A DNA stretch of 33,312 bases. It comes from Lacunisphaera sp. Lineage in GTDB: Bacteria; Verrucomicrobiota; Verrucomicrobiia; Opitutales; Opitutaceae. The position numbers and the translations under genes are program-made. Every line of letters starts with the position of its first letter. Position 1 is the stretch's first letter. The notes under the pieces are model-generated. The model had not been told where the DNA came from. It was given only the letters and a program-made list of their open reading frames with translations, and made no database searches. Positions 14,682 to 22,850 of this stretch are shown in pieces. The stretch spans positions 1 to 33,312 of the forward strand of contig JAQSCO010000033.1 of NCBI GenBank assembly GCA_029945445.1. The letters run 5' to 3'.

Positions 14682-16239
14682 AAAGCTCCTCCGCCACGAC
14701 AAAGTGGCACCCCTTGCTGACGGGGTTGAGGGAGGCGGCATGGACGACCAGCAGCGCGGTCTGCACAGCATTGCGCAGTTCGATGAGGTCGCGGGTCGGC
14801 CGGCAGTCGCGGTAGAACGCCTGGATGTCCTCGCGCAACTCGAGCAGGATGCGGTGGGCCCTCGCCAACCGGCGGGGCGAACGAATGATGCCCGCGTAGT
14901 TCCACATCGTTTGCTGGATCTGGGACAAATCCTGCCGGATGAGCAGCGGGTCGGGGGTCTTGTCCGGGCTGCGCCACTCGCGCGGCACCGGGAGATAAAA
15001 TTTGCCGACATGCAGCTCAGCTGCATCCGCGGCAGCCGCGGCCTTGGCTCCGACCAGGCATTCGAGCAGCGAGGTGCTCGCGAGGCGGTTGGCGCCGTGT
15101 AGCCCCGTGCAGGCCGTTTCCCCGATGGCATTAAGGTGGTGGACATTCGTGCGCCCCTGCAGATCGGCGTGCACGCCGCCACAGGAGAAATGCGCCGCTG
15201 GCACCACGGGGATTGGCTCGCTCAGGATATTCACCCCGTGGTCCCGGCAATGCGCGCGGATGCCCGGGAAGCGTTCGCGGATGAAGTCCGGAGTGAGCGC
15301 CGACAGATCGAGGTAGACGCAGGCCTCACCGGTCTCGGTCAGATGCTGCTTGATGGCGCGGGCCACGATGTCGCGCGGAGCAAGCGACCCGAGCGGATGG
15401 ACTCCGTCCAGGAAGCGCCGGCCACGGCTGTCCACGAGCACTGCACCCTCACCGCGCAGGGCCTCCGTGATGAGAAACGGGGTCGCACCCTTCTTGAAAA
15501 AGACCGTGGGGTGAAATTGGACGTATTCGAGGTCGATGAGCCGTGCACCCACCCGGTAGGCCATGGCCACGCCGTGGCCTACGCTGCCCGGCTGGTTGGT
15601 CGTGTGCTGGAAGATTCCACCCAACCCGCCGGTGGCCAGAATGGTTTTTTTGGCCACGAAGGCCGTGATTTCGCCCATGGTGGTGTCGAGGGCGTAGCAG
15701 CCGAAGCAGGTCAGGGGCTCATAGCGGTCGCGTGGTTCGGTGCTGTTGTGCGAAAGGGTCAACAAATCGATGGCGGTAAAGCCCGCGCGCCGCGTGATGC
15801 CAGGCGTGTGGTCCACCCGTTGTGCCACCGCGCTGAGAATGGCGTGGCCCGTGGCATCTTTGGCGTGGATAATCCGGCGCTCGTGGTGTCCGCCTTCGCG
15901 GGTGTGATGCAGCGCGCCACCCGACTCGCGGTCGAAACCGACATTAAGGGTATCGAGCAATAAATCCTTCACGGCCGCGGGGCCCTCCCGAACCAATTGC
16001 TCGATCGCCGAAGGATTGGCCGTGCCGTCACTGGCATCGGCAATGTCGCGCGACAGCTGCGCCGGGTCGGGGGCGGTGTCGTAGATAATGCCACCCTGGG
16101 CCCAATCGCTGTTCGCTTGGAGCGGCGTGCCGAGGCAGAGGAGCTCCACCTTGAGGCCCGCCGCAGCGGCGTGGAGCGCGTAGGCGGAGCCGGCGAGCCC
16201 GGCGCCAAGGACGAGACAATCGGTCTGGACCGTTCTCAT
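14680..16239 (-). CDS. nadB: L-aspartate oxidase
   Basis: A 519-aa FAD enzyme that oxidises L-aspartate to iminoaspartate, the first step of de novo NAD synthesis. Visible motifs are the FAD-binding LVLGAGLAGSAYAL at the N-terminus, NSDWAQGGI, HTREGGHHERRIIHAKDATG, ATGGLGGIFQHTTNQPGSVG, FHPT, TEALRGEGAVLVDSRG and HFSCGGVHAD, plus TGLHGANRLASTSLLE near 375-390. Length and order fit NadB; the Glu/Ser/His signatures separate it from succinate dehydrogenase flavoproteins. The ATG at 16239 overlaps the nadC stop as ATGA. It is the last gene of the operon that begins at panB. Confidence 0.96.
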   Translation of the reverse strand: MRTVQTDCLVLGAGLAGSAYALHAAAAGLKVELLCLGTPLQANSDWAQGGIIYDTAPDPAQLSRDIADASDGTANPSAIEQLVREGPAAVKDLLLDTLNVGFDRESGGALHHTREGGHHERRIIHAKDATGHAILSAVAQRVDHTPGITRRAGFTAIDLLTLSHNSTEPRDRYEPLTCFGCYALDTTMGEITAFVAKKTILATGGLGGIFQHTTNQPGSVGHGVAMAYRVGARLIDLEYVQFHPTVFFKKGATPFLITEALRGEGAVLVDSRGRRFLDGVHPLGSLAPRDIVARAIKQHLTETGEACVYLDLSALTPDFIRERFPGIRAHCRDHGVNILSEPIPVVPAAHFSCGGVHADLQGRTNVHHLNAIGETACTGLHGANRLASTSLLECLVGAKAAAAADAAELHVGKFYLPVPREWRSPDKTPDPLLIRQDLSQIQQTMWNYAGIIRSPRRLARAHRILLELREDIQAFYRDCRPTRDLIELRNAVQTALLVVHAASLNPVSKGCHFVVAEEL

Positions 16240-17084
16240 CGGGGTTGGCGAATCGGTCGCAGGTCCAAACTCAGGTCGGCCGCGGGCACTGAATGAGTGA
16301 GCGCGCCAAGGCTAATGACGTCCACGCCAAGGATGGCATAGTCGCAGAGCGTCTCGAAGCGCACGCCACCCGAAACCTCTATGGTCGCATTTCCGGCAAT
16401 CAAGGCGACGGCTGCGCTTACCTGTGCTGGCGTCATATTGTCGAGCAAGATGACCTCGGCGCCGGCCCGGCAGGCCTCCTTCACCTCAGCTAGCGTCTTC
16501 GCCTCGACCTCGATTTTGGTAAGATGGGGCGCACCGGCCCGGCAGAGATTGACCGCTTTGGTGAGCGAGCCGGCGGCCGCGATGTGGTTGTCCTTGATGA
16601 GCACATGCTCGCCGAGCGAGCTGCGGTGGTTGAAACACCCGCCGCAACGCACGGCGTATTTCTCGAGCGCCCGGAACCCTGGCGTGGTCTTGCGGGTGTC
16701 GACAAGGCGGACACCAGTGCCCTCCACGGCGTCGGCGAACCGTCGCGCCTGGGTCGCAATGCCGGAAAGCCGCTGGAGAAAATTCAGGGCGGTGCGCTCG
16801 GCGGTGAGCAACGCGATGGTCGTGCCTTCTACCCGGAGCACCGCCGCGCCGCGAGGCACGCGGTCACCGTCGCGGGCCAGCAGCCGGGTCTTCAGCGCCG
16901 GGTCAACTCGGGCGAAGACCCGCGCGGCCACCTCGAGCCCGCAGATCATGAGGTCCTGCTTGGCGTCGATGATCGCGCGGCTGACGTGCTTTTTGGAGAG
17001 AATGGCCCGGCTGGTGAGGTCGCCGAGGCCGGCATCTTCCTCCAACGCGAGGTCGATCAGGTGGTCGGTGCGGGGCGTGATCAT
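16236..17084 (-). CDS. nadC: Nicotinate-nucleotide pyrophosphorylase (quinolinate phosphoribosyltransferase)
   Basis: A 282-aa enzyme that joins quinolinate with PRPP to give nicotinate mononucleotide, CO2 and PPi. Motifs: EEDAGLGDLTS at the N-terminus, ERTALNFLQRLSGIAT, LVDTRKTTPGFRALEKYAVR, CGGCFNHRSSLGEHVLIKDN, EVEAKTLAEV, VILLDNM and EVSGGVRFETL, then GVDVISLGALTHS at the C-terminus. All substrate-binding Arg/His/Lys positions of the family seem present. The ATG at 17084 lies 3 bp after the nadA stop, and its own stop overlaps nadB. Confidence 0.96.
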   Translation of the reverse strand: MITPRTDHLIDLALEEDAGLGDLTSRAILSKKHVSRAIIDAKQDLMICGLEVAARVFARVDPALKTRLLARDGDRVPRGAAVLRVEGTTIALLTAERTALNFLQRLSGIATQARRFADAVEGTGVRLVDTRKTTPGFRALEKYAVRCGGCFNHRSSLGEHVLIKDNHIAAAGSLTKAVNLCRAGAPHLTKIEVEAKTLAEVKEACRAGAEVILLDNMTPAQVSAAVALIAGNATIEVSGGVRFETLCDYAILGVDVISLGALTHSVPAADLSLDLRPIRQPR

Positions 17085-17087
17085 GGG

Positions 17088-18155
17088 TCAGGTCTTCGGG
17101 GTCAGCTCGAACATCCGCTCGATGCTGCGGAGCGCGCGGTGGCGCAGGCCCTCGTCGAGCAGGATGATCTGGTCGGGCCGCGGGGCGGCAAGAGCTTCGT
17201 GGATCTTTTCCAGGGAATTGAGCTTCATGTAAGGGCAGAGCCGGCAGCCGCCGATGAAATGCTTCTCGGGTGCCTCGACCTGAAGCCGGCCGACGAGGCC
17301 GCATTCCGTGAGCATGAGGAAGTAGGGTGCCGCAGTCTGCTTAACGTATTTCATCATGGCGCCGGTGCTGCCGACGAAGTCCGCGGCCGCGGCGACCTCA
17401 GGCGTGCATTCGGGGTGGGCGACGACCTTCAAACCGGGAAAACGGACGCGGGCCTCGGCAACGGATTTCGCATCGAACACGTCGTGCACGATGCAGGTGC
17501 CGTCAGAGGTGATGATTTCCTTGTCCACGCCGCGGCGCTTCAGCTCGATGCGGAGGTTCTCGCCCATCAGCCGGTCGGGCACGAACAGAATGCGGCGCTG
17601 GGGCAGCCGGGCGACAATGTCGTAGGCGTTGCCGGACGTGACGCAGACGTCGGACTCGGCCTTCACCTCGGCGGTGGAGTTGATGTAGCACACGACGGCC
17701 GCATCGGGGTAAGCAGCCTTGAGTTTCCGCAACTGGTCGCCGGTGAGCGAGTCGGCCAGCGAGCAGCCCGAGCCGCGGTCGGGCACGACCACCGTAGCGC
17801 CGGGTGAAAGGATCTTCGCCGTCTCGCCCATGAACACGACACCGGCAAAGACGATGACCTTCGCCTTCGCCTCGCGGGCCTGCAGACTGAGAAAGTAGGA
17901 GTCGCCCTTGAAGTCGCCAACCCCGTAGATGATCTCAGGTTCGACGTAGGAGTGCGTGAGGATGACGGCGTCCTTCTCTTTCTTCAGGCGATTGATCTCC
18001 AGCGTGAGCGGTGCGATGCGGTGGCAGGCCTCATAGTCCCACGTCCGGCCCGGTTCGCAATCTACGTGCAGGAGTGCGCGAAAGAGCCGCTCGGCCTCGC
18101 ATTCAATCTTACTTGGCGATGGTGGCGCATCGGGATGGAGGAGAGGCCGGTGCAT
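17088..18155 (-). CDS. nadA: Quinolinate synthase
   Basis: A 355-aa [4Fe-4S] enzyme that condenses iminoaspartate with dihydroxyacetone phosphate to quinolinate. The three cluster cysteines are probably Cys131 (GCSLADS), Cys221 (DGTCIVHDVF) and Cys307 (GGCRLCPYMKLNSL). Other motifs are THSYVEPEIIYGVGDFKGDS, FMGETAKILSP, SDVCVTSGNA and HPECTPEV. The N-terminal ~50 residues are longer than in the E. coli type, as in many bacteria. The start at 18155 lies 3 bp after the coaX stop. NadB, which supplies its unstable substrate, is encoded two genes downstream. Confidence 0.96.
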   Translation of the reverse strand: MHRPLLHPDAPPSPSKIECEAERLFRALLHVDCEPGRTWDYEACHRIAPLTLEINRLKKEKDAVILTHSYVEPEIIYGVGDFKGDSYFLSLQAREAKAKVIVFAGVVFMGETAKILSPGATVVVPDRGSGCSLADSLTGDQLRKLKAAYPDAAVVCYINSTAEVKAESDVCVTSGNAYDIVARLPQRRILFVPDRLMGENLRIELKRRGVDKEIITSDGTCIVHDVFDAKSVAEARVRFPGLKVVAHPECTPEVAAAADFVGSTGAMMKYVKQTAAPYFLMLTECGLVGRLQVEAPEKHFIGGCRLCPYMKLNSLEKIHEALAAPRPDQIILLDEGLRHRALRSIERMFELTPKT

Positions 18156-18158
18156 CAG

Positions 18159-18938
18159 TCAGTGGATTTCAGCGTTGAGCGCGCTGGCCTGCTGGAGACC
18201 CAAGAGGACGAGTTCAGGGAGAATCTCGTCGAAGAGCCCGGCGTCGGCGAACATCCGGGAGAAGCCACCGGTCCCGAGCACTAGGGGCCGCACGGTAGGA
18301 AAGTTCTCGGCGATAAGGGCGCCGAGCAAGTGGCGGATGGCGCCGACGTGGCCATGGTAGAGTCCGGATTGAATGCTCTCGACCGTGCTGCGGCCGAGCG
18401 TGTGCTCGGGGCGGGCAATCTCCACCCGAGGCAGCTTGGCGGTGTGGCTGGCGAGTGTTTCCGCGGAAATGCCCACGCCGGGCATGATGACGCCGCCCAA
18501 GTAATCGGCCGCGGAGGTGATCACATCGAAGGTGGTGGCGGTGCCGCAATCGACGATGATCAGGTCGCGGTCCGGGTGCAGGTGGGTGGCGCCGATGGCG
18601 TTGGCGATCCGGTCGGAACCGACCTCGTGGGGGTTGCGATATTTGATTTTGAGGCCGGTTTTTACTCCGGCCTGCAGGATGAAGGGCTCGCAGTGGAAGT
18701 AGCGCTGGCAGGCACCGCGCAGCGCATGCAAGGCCGCCGGCACAACGGAGCAGAGGGAAATCCGCTTGATCGCCTTTGGATCGAGGCCTTGGGCCTGGAG
18801 GGCGGCGAGGAAAAACACGCCCAGTTCGTCGGCGGAGCCGAGCGGGTGCGTGGACTTACGGAACTGCGCGAGCAGCTTGCCGTCGGCGAAGACGCCGCCG
18901 TGGATCTGGGTATTGCCGGTGTCGAGACAGAGGAGCAT
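18159..18938 (-). CDS. coaX: Type III pantothenate kinase
   Basis: A 259-aa ASKHA-fold kinase that phosphorylates pantothenate, the first committed step of CoA synthesis; type III enzymes are not feedback-inhibited by CoA. Motifs: LDTGNTQIHGG (phosphate-1 loop) at the N-terminus, KYRNPHEVGSDRIANAIGA, LIIVDCGTATTFDVI (phosphate-2) and YLGGVIMPGVGISAETLAS, then LVLGTGGFSRMF near the C-terminus. The catalytic Asp in VGSDR is present. The gene follows coaBC by 12 bp and precedes nadA by 3 bp. It bridges the CoA and NAD halves of the operon. Confidence 0.94.
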   Translation of the reverse strand: MLLCLDTGNTQIHGGVFADGKLLAQFRKSTHPLGSADELGVFFLAALQAQGLDPKAIKRISLCSVVPAALHALRGACQRYFHCEPFILQAGVKTGLKIKYRNPHEVGSDRIANAIGATHLHPDRDLIIVDCGTATTFDVITSAADYLGGVIMPGVGISAETLASHTAKLPRVEIARPEHTLGRSTVESIQSGLYHGHVGAIRHLLGALIAENFPTVRPLVLGTGGFSRMFADAGLFDEILPELVLLGLQQASALNAEIH

Positions 18939-18950
18939 GGGATCGGGGAG

Positions 18951-20180
18951 TTAGGCTTGGATCGGTTGGGCGCTGAGCATCCGTTCAAGGGCGGCGGCGA
19001 GTTCGGTCCGGGTAGCGCACTGGGCGAGGCGGTGGGCTTCCGCAGAATAAATGGTGGCGGGGAAGGCGTCCATCCCTTCGCCCCTCTGGGTGTAGTCGTT
19101 ATGGACCACGAAATCCGCGCGGGAATGAGCCAGCAGGGACTGAACCTCCATCAGCACCAGGGCGGCTTCCACGCCCTGAGTCAGCTTGAACGCCACCACG
19201 GTAATGTTCGGATTCCGGCTACGCGGTCGCAGTTGGTCGACAAGTTTGGCCTGCGGCGTCAATTCGAGCCGGAGCGGAACACCGGAGGCGATCTTGGTGC
19301 GGCTGAACGGCTGTTTCACGCCTTCTTGAAAGAGGGAATGAATGGCGAAATCACTGACCGCCGCGGCATGCAGCACCGTATCGAAGTGCTCCGCCCCGAG
19401 GAGGCGCGCCAGCGCGGCGTCCAGGTCGGCAAAGCTGGTGAAATTCTCCGCGCGGCAGAGCGGTGGGGCGGCGGTCGACTGCTCGGCGCGCAGCATCACC
19501 ACTTCATGGCCGCATCGGATGAAATGCTCCGCCAGCAGCGCCCCGGTCCGGCCCGTGCTGCTGTTGGTCAACACGCGCACGCCATCCAGGGGTTCCGCGG
19601 TGCCGCCGCTGGTGATCAGGACGTGGAGCCGGCGCGCGGGCCGGGCCAAGGCGGCTTCGATCGTGGCCACGATCAGGTCCGGCTCGGCGAGCCGGCCTTC
19701 GCCGGTTTCGCCGCAGGCGGTCCGCCCCTCGCCGACCGGAAGGAAATGAATATCCCAGGAGCGGAGTTTCTCGACCGAGGCCTGCGTCGCCGGGTGGCTC
19801 CACATGGCGGGATTCATGGCGGGAGCGACGAGCCAAGGTTTGGTGCGGTCGTGGGCCAGAAAGAGGGCGCCCACGAGGTCGTCGGCCAGTCCGGCGGCGA
19901 AGCGGTTGAGCGTGTGGGCGGTGGCGGGGCAGACGATGACCGCATCGGCCCAGCGGGTGAGTTCAATGTGGTCAAGGGCACGACCGGGCGCCCAGAGGTC
20001 GGAAAGGACGGGCGAGCCGGTGAGCCCCTCAAGCGTCGGTGCCCCGATGAAGCGGAGCGCCGACGCCGTCGCCACGACCCGCACCCGGTGCCCGAATTTC
20101 ACCAGCCGGGAGACCGCGTCGCACGCCTTGTAGCACGCGACCGAGCCGGTGAGAATGAAGAGCAGATTAGAGCCGGACAT
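18951..20180 (-). CDS. coaBC: Bifunctional phosphopantothenoylcysteine decarboxylase / phosphopantothenate-cysteine ligase
   Basis: A 409-aa CoaBC fusion. The N-terminal flavin-dependent CoaC half has ILTGSVACYKACDAV, PAMNPAMWSHPAT and the catalytic-Cys loop GRTACGETGEGRLAEPD. The C-terminal CoaB half begins LHVLITSGGTAEPLDGVRVL and continues TNSSTGRTGALLAEHF; it also has a KIASGVPLRLELTPQAKLVD stretch. The usual CoaB GFAAET motif reads VAFKLTQGVE here, a divergent version that may reflect nucleotide preference. The ATG at 20180 was chosen because the CoaC motif starts nine residues later; the open frame extends much further upstream but through panC. The start overlaps the panC 3' end by 14 bp. 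Confidence 0.93.
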   Translation of the reverse strand: MSGSNLLFILTGSVACYKACDAVSRLVKFGHRVRVVATASALRFIGAPTLEGLTGSPVLSDLWAPGRALDHIELTRWADAVIVCPATAHTLNRFAAGLADDLVGALFLAHDRTKPWLVAPAMNPAMWSHPATQASVEKLRSWDIHFLPVGEGRTACGETGEGRLAEPDLIVATIEAALARPARRLHVLITSGGTAEPLDGVRVLTNSSTGRTGALLAEHFIRCGHEVVMLRAEQSTAAPPLCRAENFTSFADLDAALARLLGAEHFDTVLHAAAVSDFAIHSLFQEGVKQPFSRTKIASGVPLRLELTPQAKLVDQLRPRSRNPNITVVAFKLTQGVEAALVLMEVQSLLAHSRADFVVHNDYTQRGEGMDAFPATIYSAEAHRLAQCATRTELAAALERMLSAQPIQA

Positions 20181-20937
20181 TGTCGATGAGGCGGATTCCG
20201 TCCAGACGCACGGCACCAAGGCGGACACCGTCACGGTCTTCGACGTAATCCACGTCGAAACCGGCAAATCCGAGTTCGCGTGTCGCGCTGGCGGCATCGG
20301 ATGCCTCCCGGAGGATGCGGGGAAAATGGGCGGCGCGGGCGCGGCTGTCGGCGGTAAGCCGCTGGTTGCGGGAACTGAGGGCGAGCCCGTCGTCGGCACG
20401 GACGGTAGGACAGGAGACGATTTCGGTGGGAAGGAACAGGTCTTGGGCCATGAGTTGGACGAGTTGGAGCTGCTGCCGGTCCTTTTCCCCGAAGTAGGCG
20501 CGGTGGGGTTGGACGAGTTGGATGAGCTTGAGCACGACGGTGAGCACGCCGTCGAAATGCCCCGGGCGGTGCGCGCCCTCGAGTTCGCGGCTGAACTGGT
20601 TCTCGCTGACGCGGAGGCGATAACCGTGGGGATAGACCTCAGTATCCTGAGGCATGATTACATCGGTGACCAGCCCGCGGGCCACTGCGAGGTCCTCTTG
20701 CAAGGTGCGGGGATACTTGGCCAGATCGGTCGGGTCGTTGAACTGGGTCGGGTTGACGAAGATGCTCAGGACCACGCGGTCGTTCTCGGCCGAAGCGCGT
20801 TCGAGCAGCGCGCGGTGGCCGGCATGGAGGGCTCCCATGGTCGGCACGAAGCCGATCGATTGGCCCATGAAATCTCTCGACCGCGCCGCGCGCCACTCCG
20901 CAAGGTTCGGGTAAAGCTTAGGGGGACGAGCGTTCAT
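20167..20937 (-). CDS. panC: Pantothenate synthetase (pantoate-beta-alanine ligase)
   Basis: A 256-aa nucleotidyltransferase-fold ligase that activates pantoate with ATP and joins it with beta-alanine. Motifs: the HIGH-like FVPTMGALHAGH (30-41), SIFVNPTQFNDPTD, LEGAHRPGHFDGVLTVVLKL, AYFGEKDRQQLQLV and LALSSRNQRL, which holds the KMSKS-like equivalent. It is slightly shorter than the E. coli enzyme. The ATG at 20937 overlaps the panB stop as ATGA. The panD gene for beta-alanine supply is not in the window. Confidence 0.95.
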   Translation of the reverse strand: MNARPPKLYPNLAEWRAARSRDFMGQSIGFVPTMGALHAGHRALLERASAENDRVVLSIFVNPTQFNDPTDLAKYPRTLQEDLAVARGLVTDVIMPQDTEVYPHGYRLRVSENQFSRELEGAHRPGHFDGVLTVVLKLIQLVQPHRAYFGEKDRQQLQLVQLMAQDLFLPTEIVSCPTVRADDGLALSSRNQRLTADSRARAAHFPRILREASDAASATRELGFAGFDVDYVEDRDGVRLGAVRLDGIRLIDNVRL

Positions 20938-21725
20938 GCGAGAACCTCCTCGCGGGCCGGGAAGCGGGCGGCGCGCACGTCCCGGGAGAATTCGTTGAGG
21001 ACGGTGAGGATTTCAGTGTGGCCGTCGAGGTAGCGGCGGGCGAAGCGGGGCTTGAAGCGGTCGTCGAGTCCGAGCAGGTCTGTGAGGACGAGGATCTGGC
21101 CGCTGGTGGCGGAGCCCGCGCCGATGCCGATGGTGGGGAAGGAAAGTTCCGTGGTGATGGTTTGGGCGAGCCCGGCGGGGACGCATTCAAGGACGAGGGC
21201 AAAGGCGCCGAGCTCTTCGAGGCGTCGGGCCTCCACCCGAAGTTGGTCGGCCTCGGCCGCGCTGCGGCCTTGCACGCGGTAGCCCCCAAGTTGGTTCACC
21301 GCTTGGGGCGTGAGCCCGAGGTGACCCATCACGGGGATGCCGCCGGTGACGAGGTGGGTGATGACCTCCTCGTGGCCGGTGACGCCTTCAAGCTTGACCG
21401 CGTTGGCCCCGGCCCGGATGAGGGCAGAGGCCGCCTGCGTGGCCAGGTGCCGGCCCTGCCGGAAAGTGCCGAAGGGCATGTCGGCGATGATCAGGGTAGC
21501 GGGGGCGCCGCGGCGGACGGCGGCGGTGTGCAGCACCATCATCTCGAGGGTGGCCTCGATGGTGGAGGGGAGGCCGTGGACGACCATGGCAGCGCTGTCG
21601 CCGACGAGGATGGCATCCGCCTCGGAAGCGGCCACAATTCGCGCCATCAGCGCGTCGTAGGCCGTGACCATCACAATGGGCCGGGCGGCCGCACGCGCCC
21701 GGGCGAAGTCGAGGATGGTTTTCAT
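20934..21725 (-). CDS. panB: 3-methyl-2-oxobutanoate hydroxymethyltransferase
   Basis: A 263-aa TIM-barrel enzyme that transfers a hydroxymethyl group from methylene-tetrahydrofolate to ketoisovalerate, the first step of pantothenate synthesis. Motifs: IVMVTAYDALMARI, ADAILVGDSAAMVVHG, IIADMPFGTF, ANAVKLEGVTGHEE, GIPVMGHLGLTPQ, FALVLECVPAGLA and FPTIGIGAGSATSGQILVLT. The metal ligands (Asp, Asp, Glu) are present. The ATG at 21725 is the start matching the family; upstream sequence in the same frame is Ser/Pro-rich and not conserved in character. It is the first gene of the seven-gene cofactor operon. Confidence 0.95.
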   Translation of the reverse strand: MKTILDFARARAAARPIVMVTAYDALMARIVAASEADAILVGDSAAMVVHGLPSTIEATLEMMVLHTAAVRRGAPATLIIADMPFGTFRQGRHLATQAASALIRAGANAVKLEGVTGHEEVITHLVTGGIPVMGHLGLTPQAVNQLGGYRVQGRSAAEADQLRVEARRLEELGAFALVLECVPAGLAQTITTELSFPTIGIGAGSATSGQILVLTDLLGLDDRFKPRFARRYLDGHTEILTVLNEFSRDVRAARFPAREEVLA

Positions 21726-22187
21726 TTCGCCGCTGGGGTGTTCCGTGAGCGGAAGACCGGCGGGCGGCGAAGGGGCAGCGGGAGTGCTTGTCGCAGAGCG
21801 ATCATGCCTGGGGATCCGAAGTTGGAGGGTTGAAGGAAAATGTCCGGTCGCGAGCGAGTTCGCACTAGACGGCGAGAAGGTGGGTGGGTCCGAACGTTTC
21901 GGCAAATCGAAAATACTGTGGTGGCCAAGGGAGCTGCGCCAGATTGCAGATGGATTGGTCTTCAAGTCCTAAAGCTTCGGTGACTTCTGCCAGACAGGAG
22001 CGTCCCAGCAAACAACTGCTTGATAGGGAACGCTCCTCAGGGTCTTTCCGACCCAACTCTTTTTTGGCCGCAAAAGTATGGTCCCCTAGACTTGCTCTGT
22101 TTTGAGGGCCTGAAATCGGCTAATGGGAAACGCACAGCCGCGCAGGCAGTGTGCGCTCTGCGGCCTTTGCCGGTGCCCCAGATTCCG
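21726..22187. other. Intergenic region upstream of panB
   Basis: About 460 bp between panB and the small HTH-like gene. It must contain the operon promoter (minus strand), but no convincing -35/-10 was identified and no riboswitch fold was recognised. A small hairpin GGGTC-TTTCC-GACCC (22040-22054), followed by AACTCTTTTTT on the plus strand, looks like a weak plus-strand terminator, although no plus-strand gene precedes it. Frames here look random. Confidence 0.4.
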
Positions 22188-22547
22188 TCAGGATGGCGGG
22201 ATGGAGACTTTGTCAGATTGTGCGCCGACCGAAGCGGCCGATTCTGCCGTCGACGCCGGCTCAGGCGGACGGCGCGTGAGGCCCTTTCGGCGTTTCGCCG
22301 GTTTACGGCCCAGCTGCTGCTGGAGCCAGCGCCGCATGGTCTCGCGGCCGATCTCGATGCCGATCAACCGCAGGCCGCCGGCCAGCGTCTCGGCGGAATC
22401 GCCAGCTTGGGCGAGCCGCAGCAATTCCTCCCGGTGCGGCTCCAGCTGCGCTGTTGCGTGGTTGCGCGGATGCCGCGCTTGGGCAACCGCCTGGGTGAGC
22501 GTGGTGGGTCGAAGAGGATTTGATGGGGAGTATGCGGGTAGCGACAT
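22188..22547 (-). CDS. Small HTH-like protein divergent from the relaxase
   Basis: A 119-aa protein from the ATG at 22547. The N-terminal 40 residues are loosely structured. The core reads HREELLRLAQAGDSAETLAG, then IGIEIGRETMRRWLQQQLG, the pattern of a homeodomain-like HTH in which RETMRRWL would be the recognition helix. The tail is Lys/Arg/Pro-rich. It is transcribed away from the relaxase gene, with the repeat-rich spacer between them. Proteins in this position are often oriT-binding auxiliary factors or repressors of the mobilisation genes; that role is inferred. The open frame extends to 22646 but the longer version has no better start. Confidence 0.6.
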   Translation of the reverse strand: MSLPAYSPSNPLRPTTLTQAVAQARHPRNHATAQLEPHREELLRLAQAGDSAETLAGGLRLIGIEIGRETMRRWLQQQLGRKPAKRRKGLTRRPPEPASTAESAASVGAQSDKVSIPPS

Positions 22548-22654
22548 GGTAGCGAGTAAGGCACAGTATGCGTGTCGACCGGGGATCGCAAGGGGAGCGC
22601 CTCGGGCGCACTCTAAGCGGAAACGCTTGGACGTTGGTGTCTCCACTTATTCTT

Positions 22655-22830
22655 TTCATTTTATTTTGGTCGATGGATTCGTTCCTTTATTTGAGTTCTC
22701 ACTTCATTGGTTGGTTCAGTGGGTAGTTTCATTGAGGTCTTGTTCAGGTTCATTGGTTGGGTCTTTGGTTTCATGGGTTGAGTCGTGGGATCTTTTTTTA
22801 GGTAATTCAGTTCAGTGTTCTGTTCTGGGT
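22655..22830. repeat. T/G-rich spacer with iteron-like repeats, candidate oriT
   Basis: The spacer between the HTH-like gene and the relaxase is strikingly T/G-rich on the plus strand and AT-richer than its surroundings. TTCATTGGTTGG occurs exactly at 22703 and 22749, and related units start at 22655 (TTCATTTT), 22679 (TTCGTTCC), 22728 (TTCATTGAGG) and 22770 (TTCATGGGTTG). Spacing is about 21-25 bp, two helical turns. Such direct repeats beside a MobF relaxase are typical of oriT regions where auxiliary proteins bind. No nic site can be assigned by eye. Confidence 0.6.
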
Positions 22831-22850
22831 TTGGTGTCTGGAGGTGGCGG

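Noticed and set aside
18330..20189. A 619-codon plus-strand frame opposite coaX and coaBC
   Set aside because: Antisense reading of two confidently identified enzymes; composition is typical of a GC-rich shadow.
21865..22056. A 63-codon minus-strand frame upstream of panB
   Set aside because: No conserved pattern and no good start; it probably is part of the untranslated upstream region.
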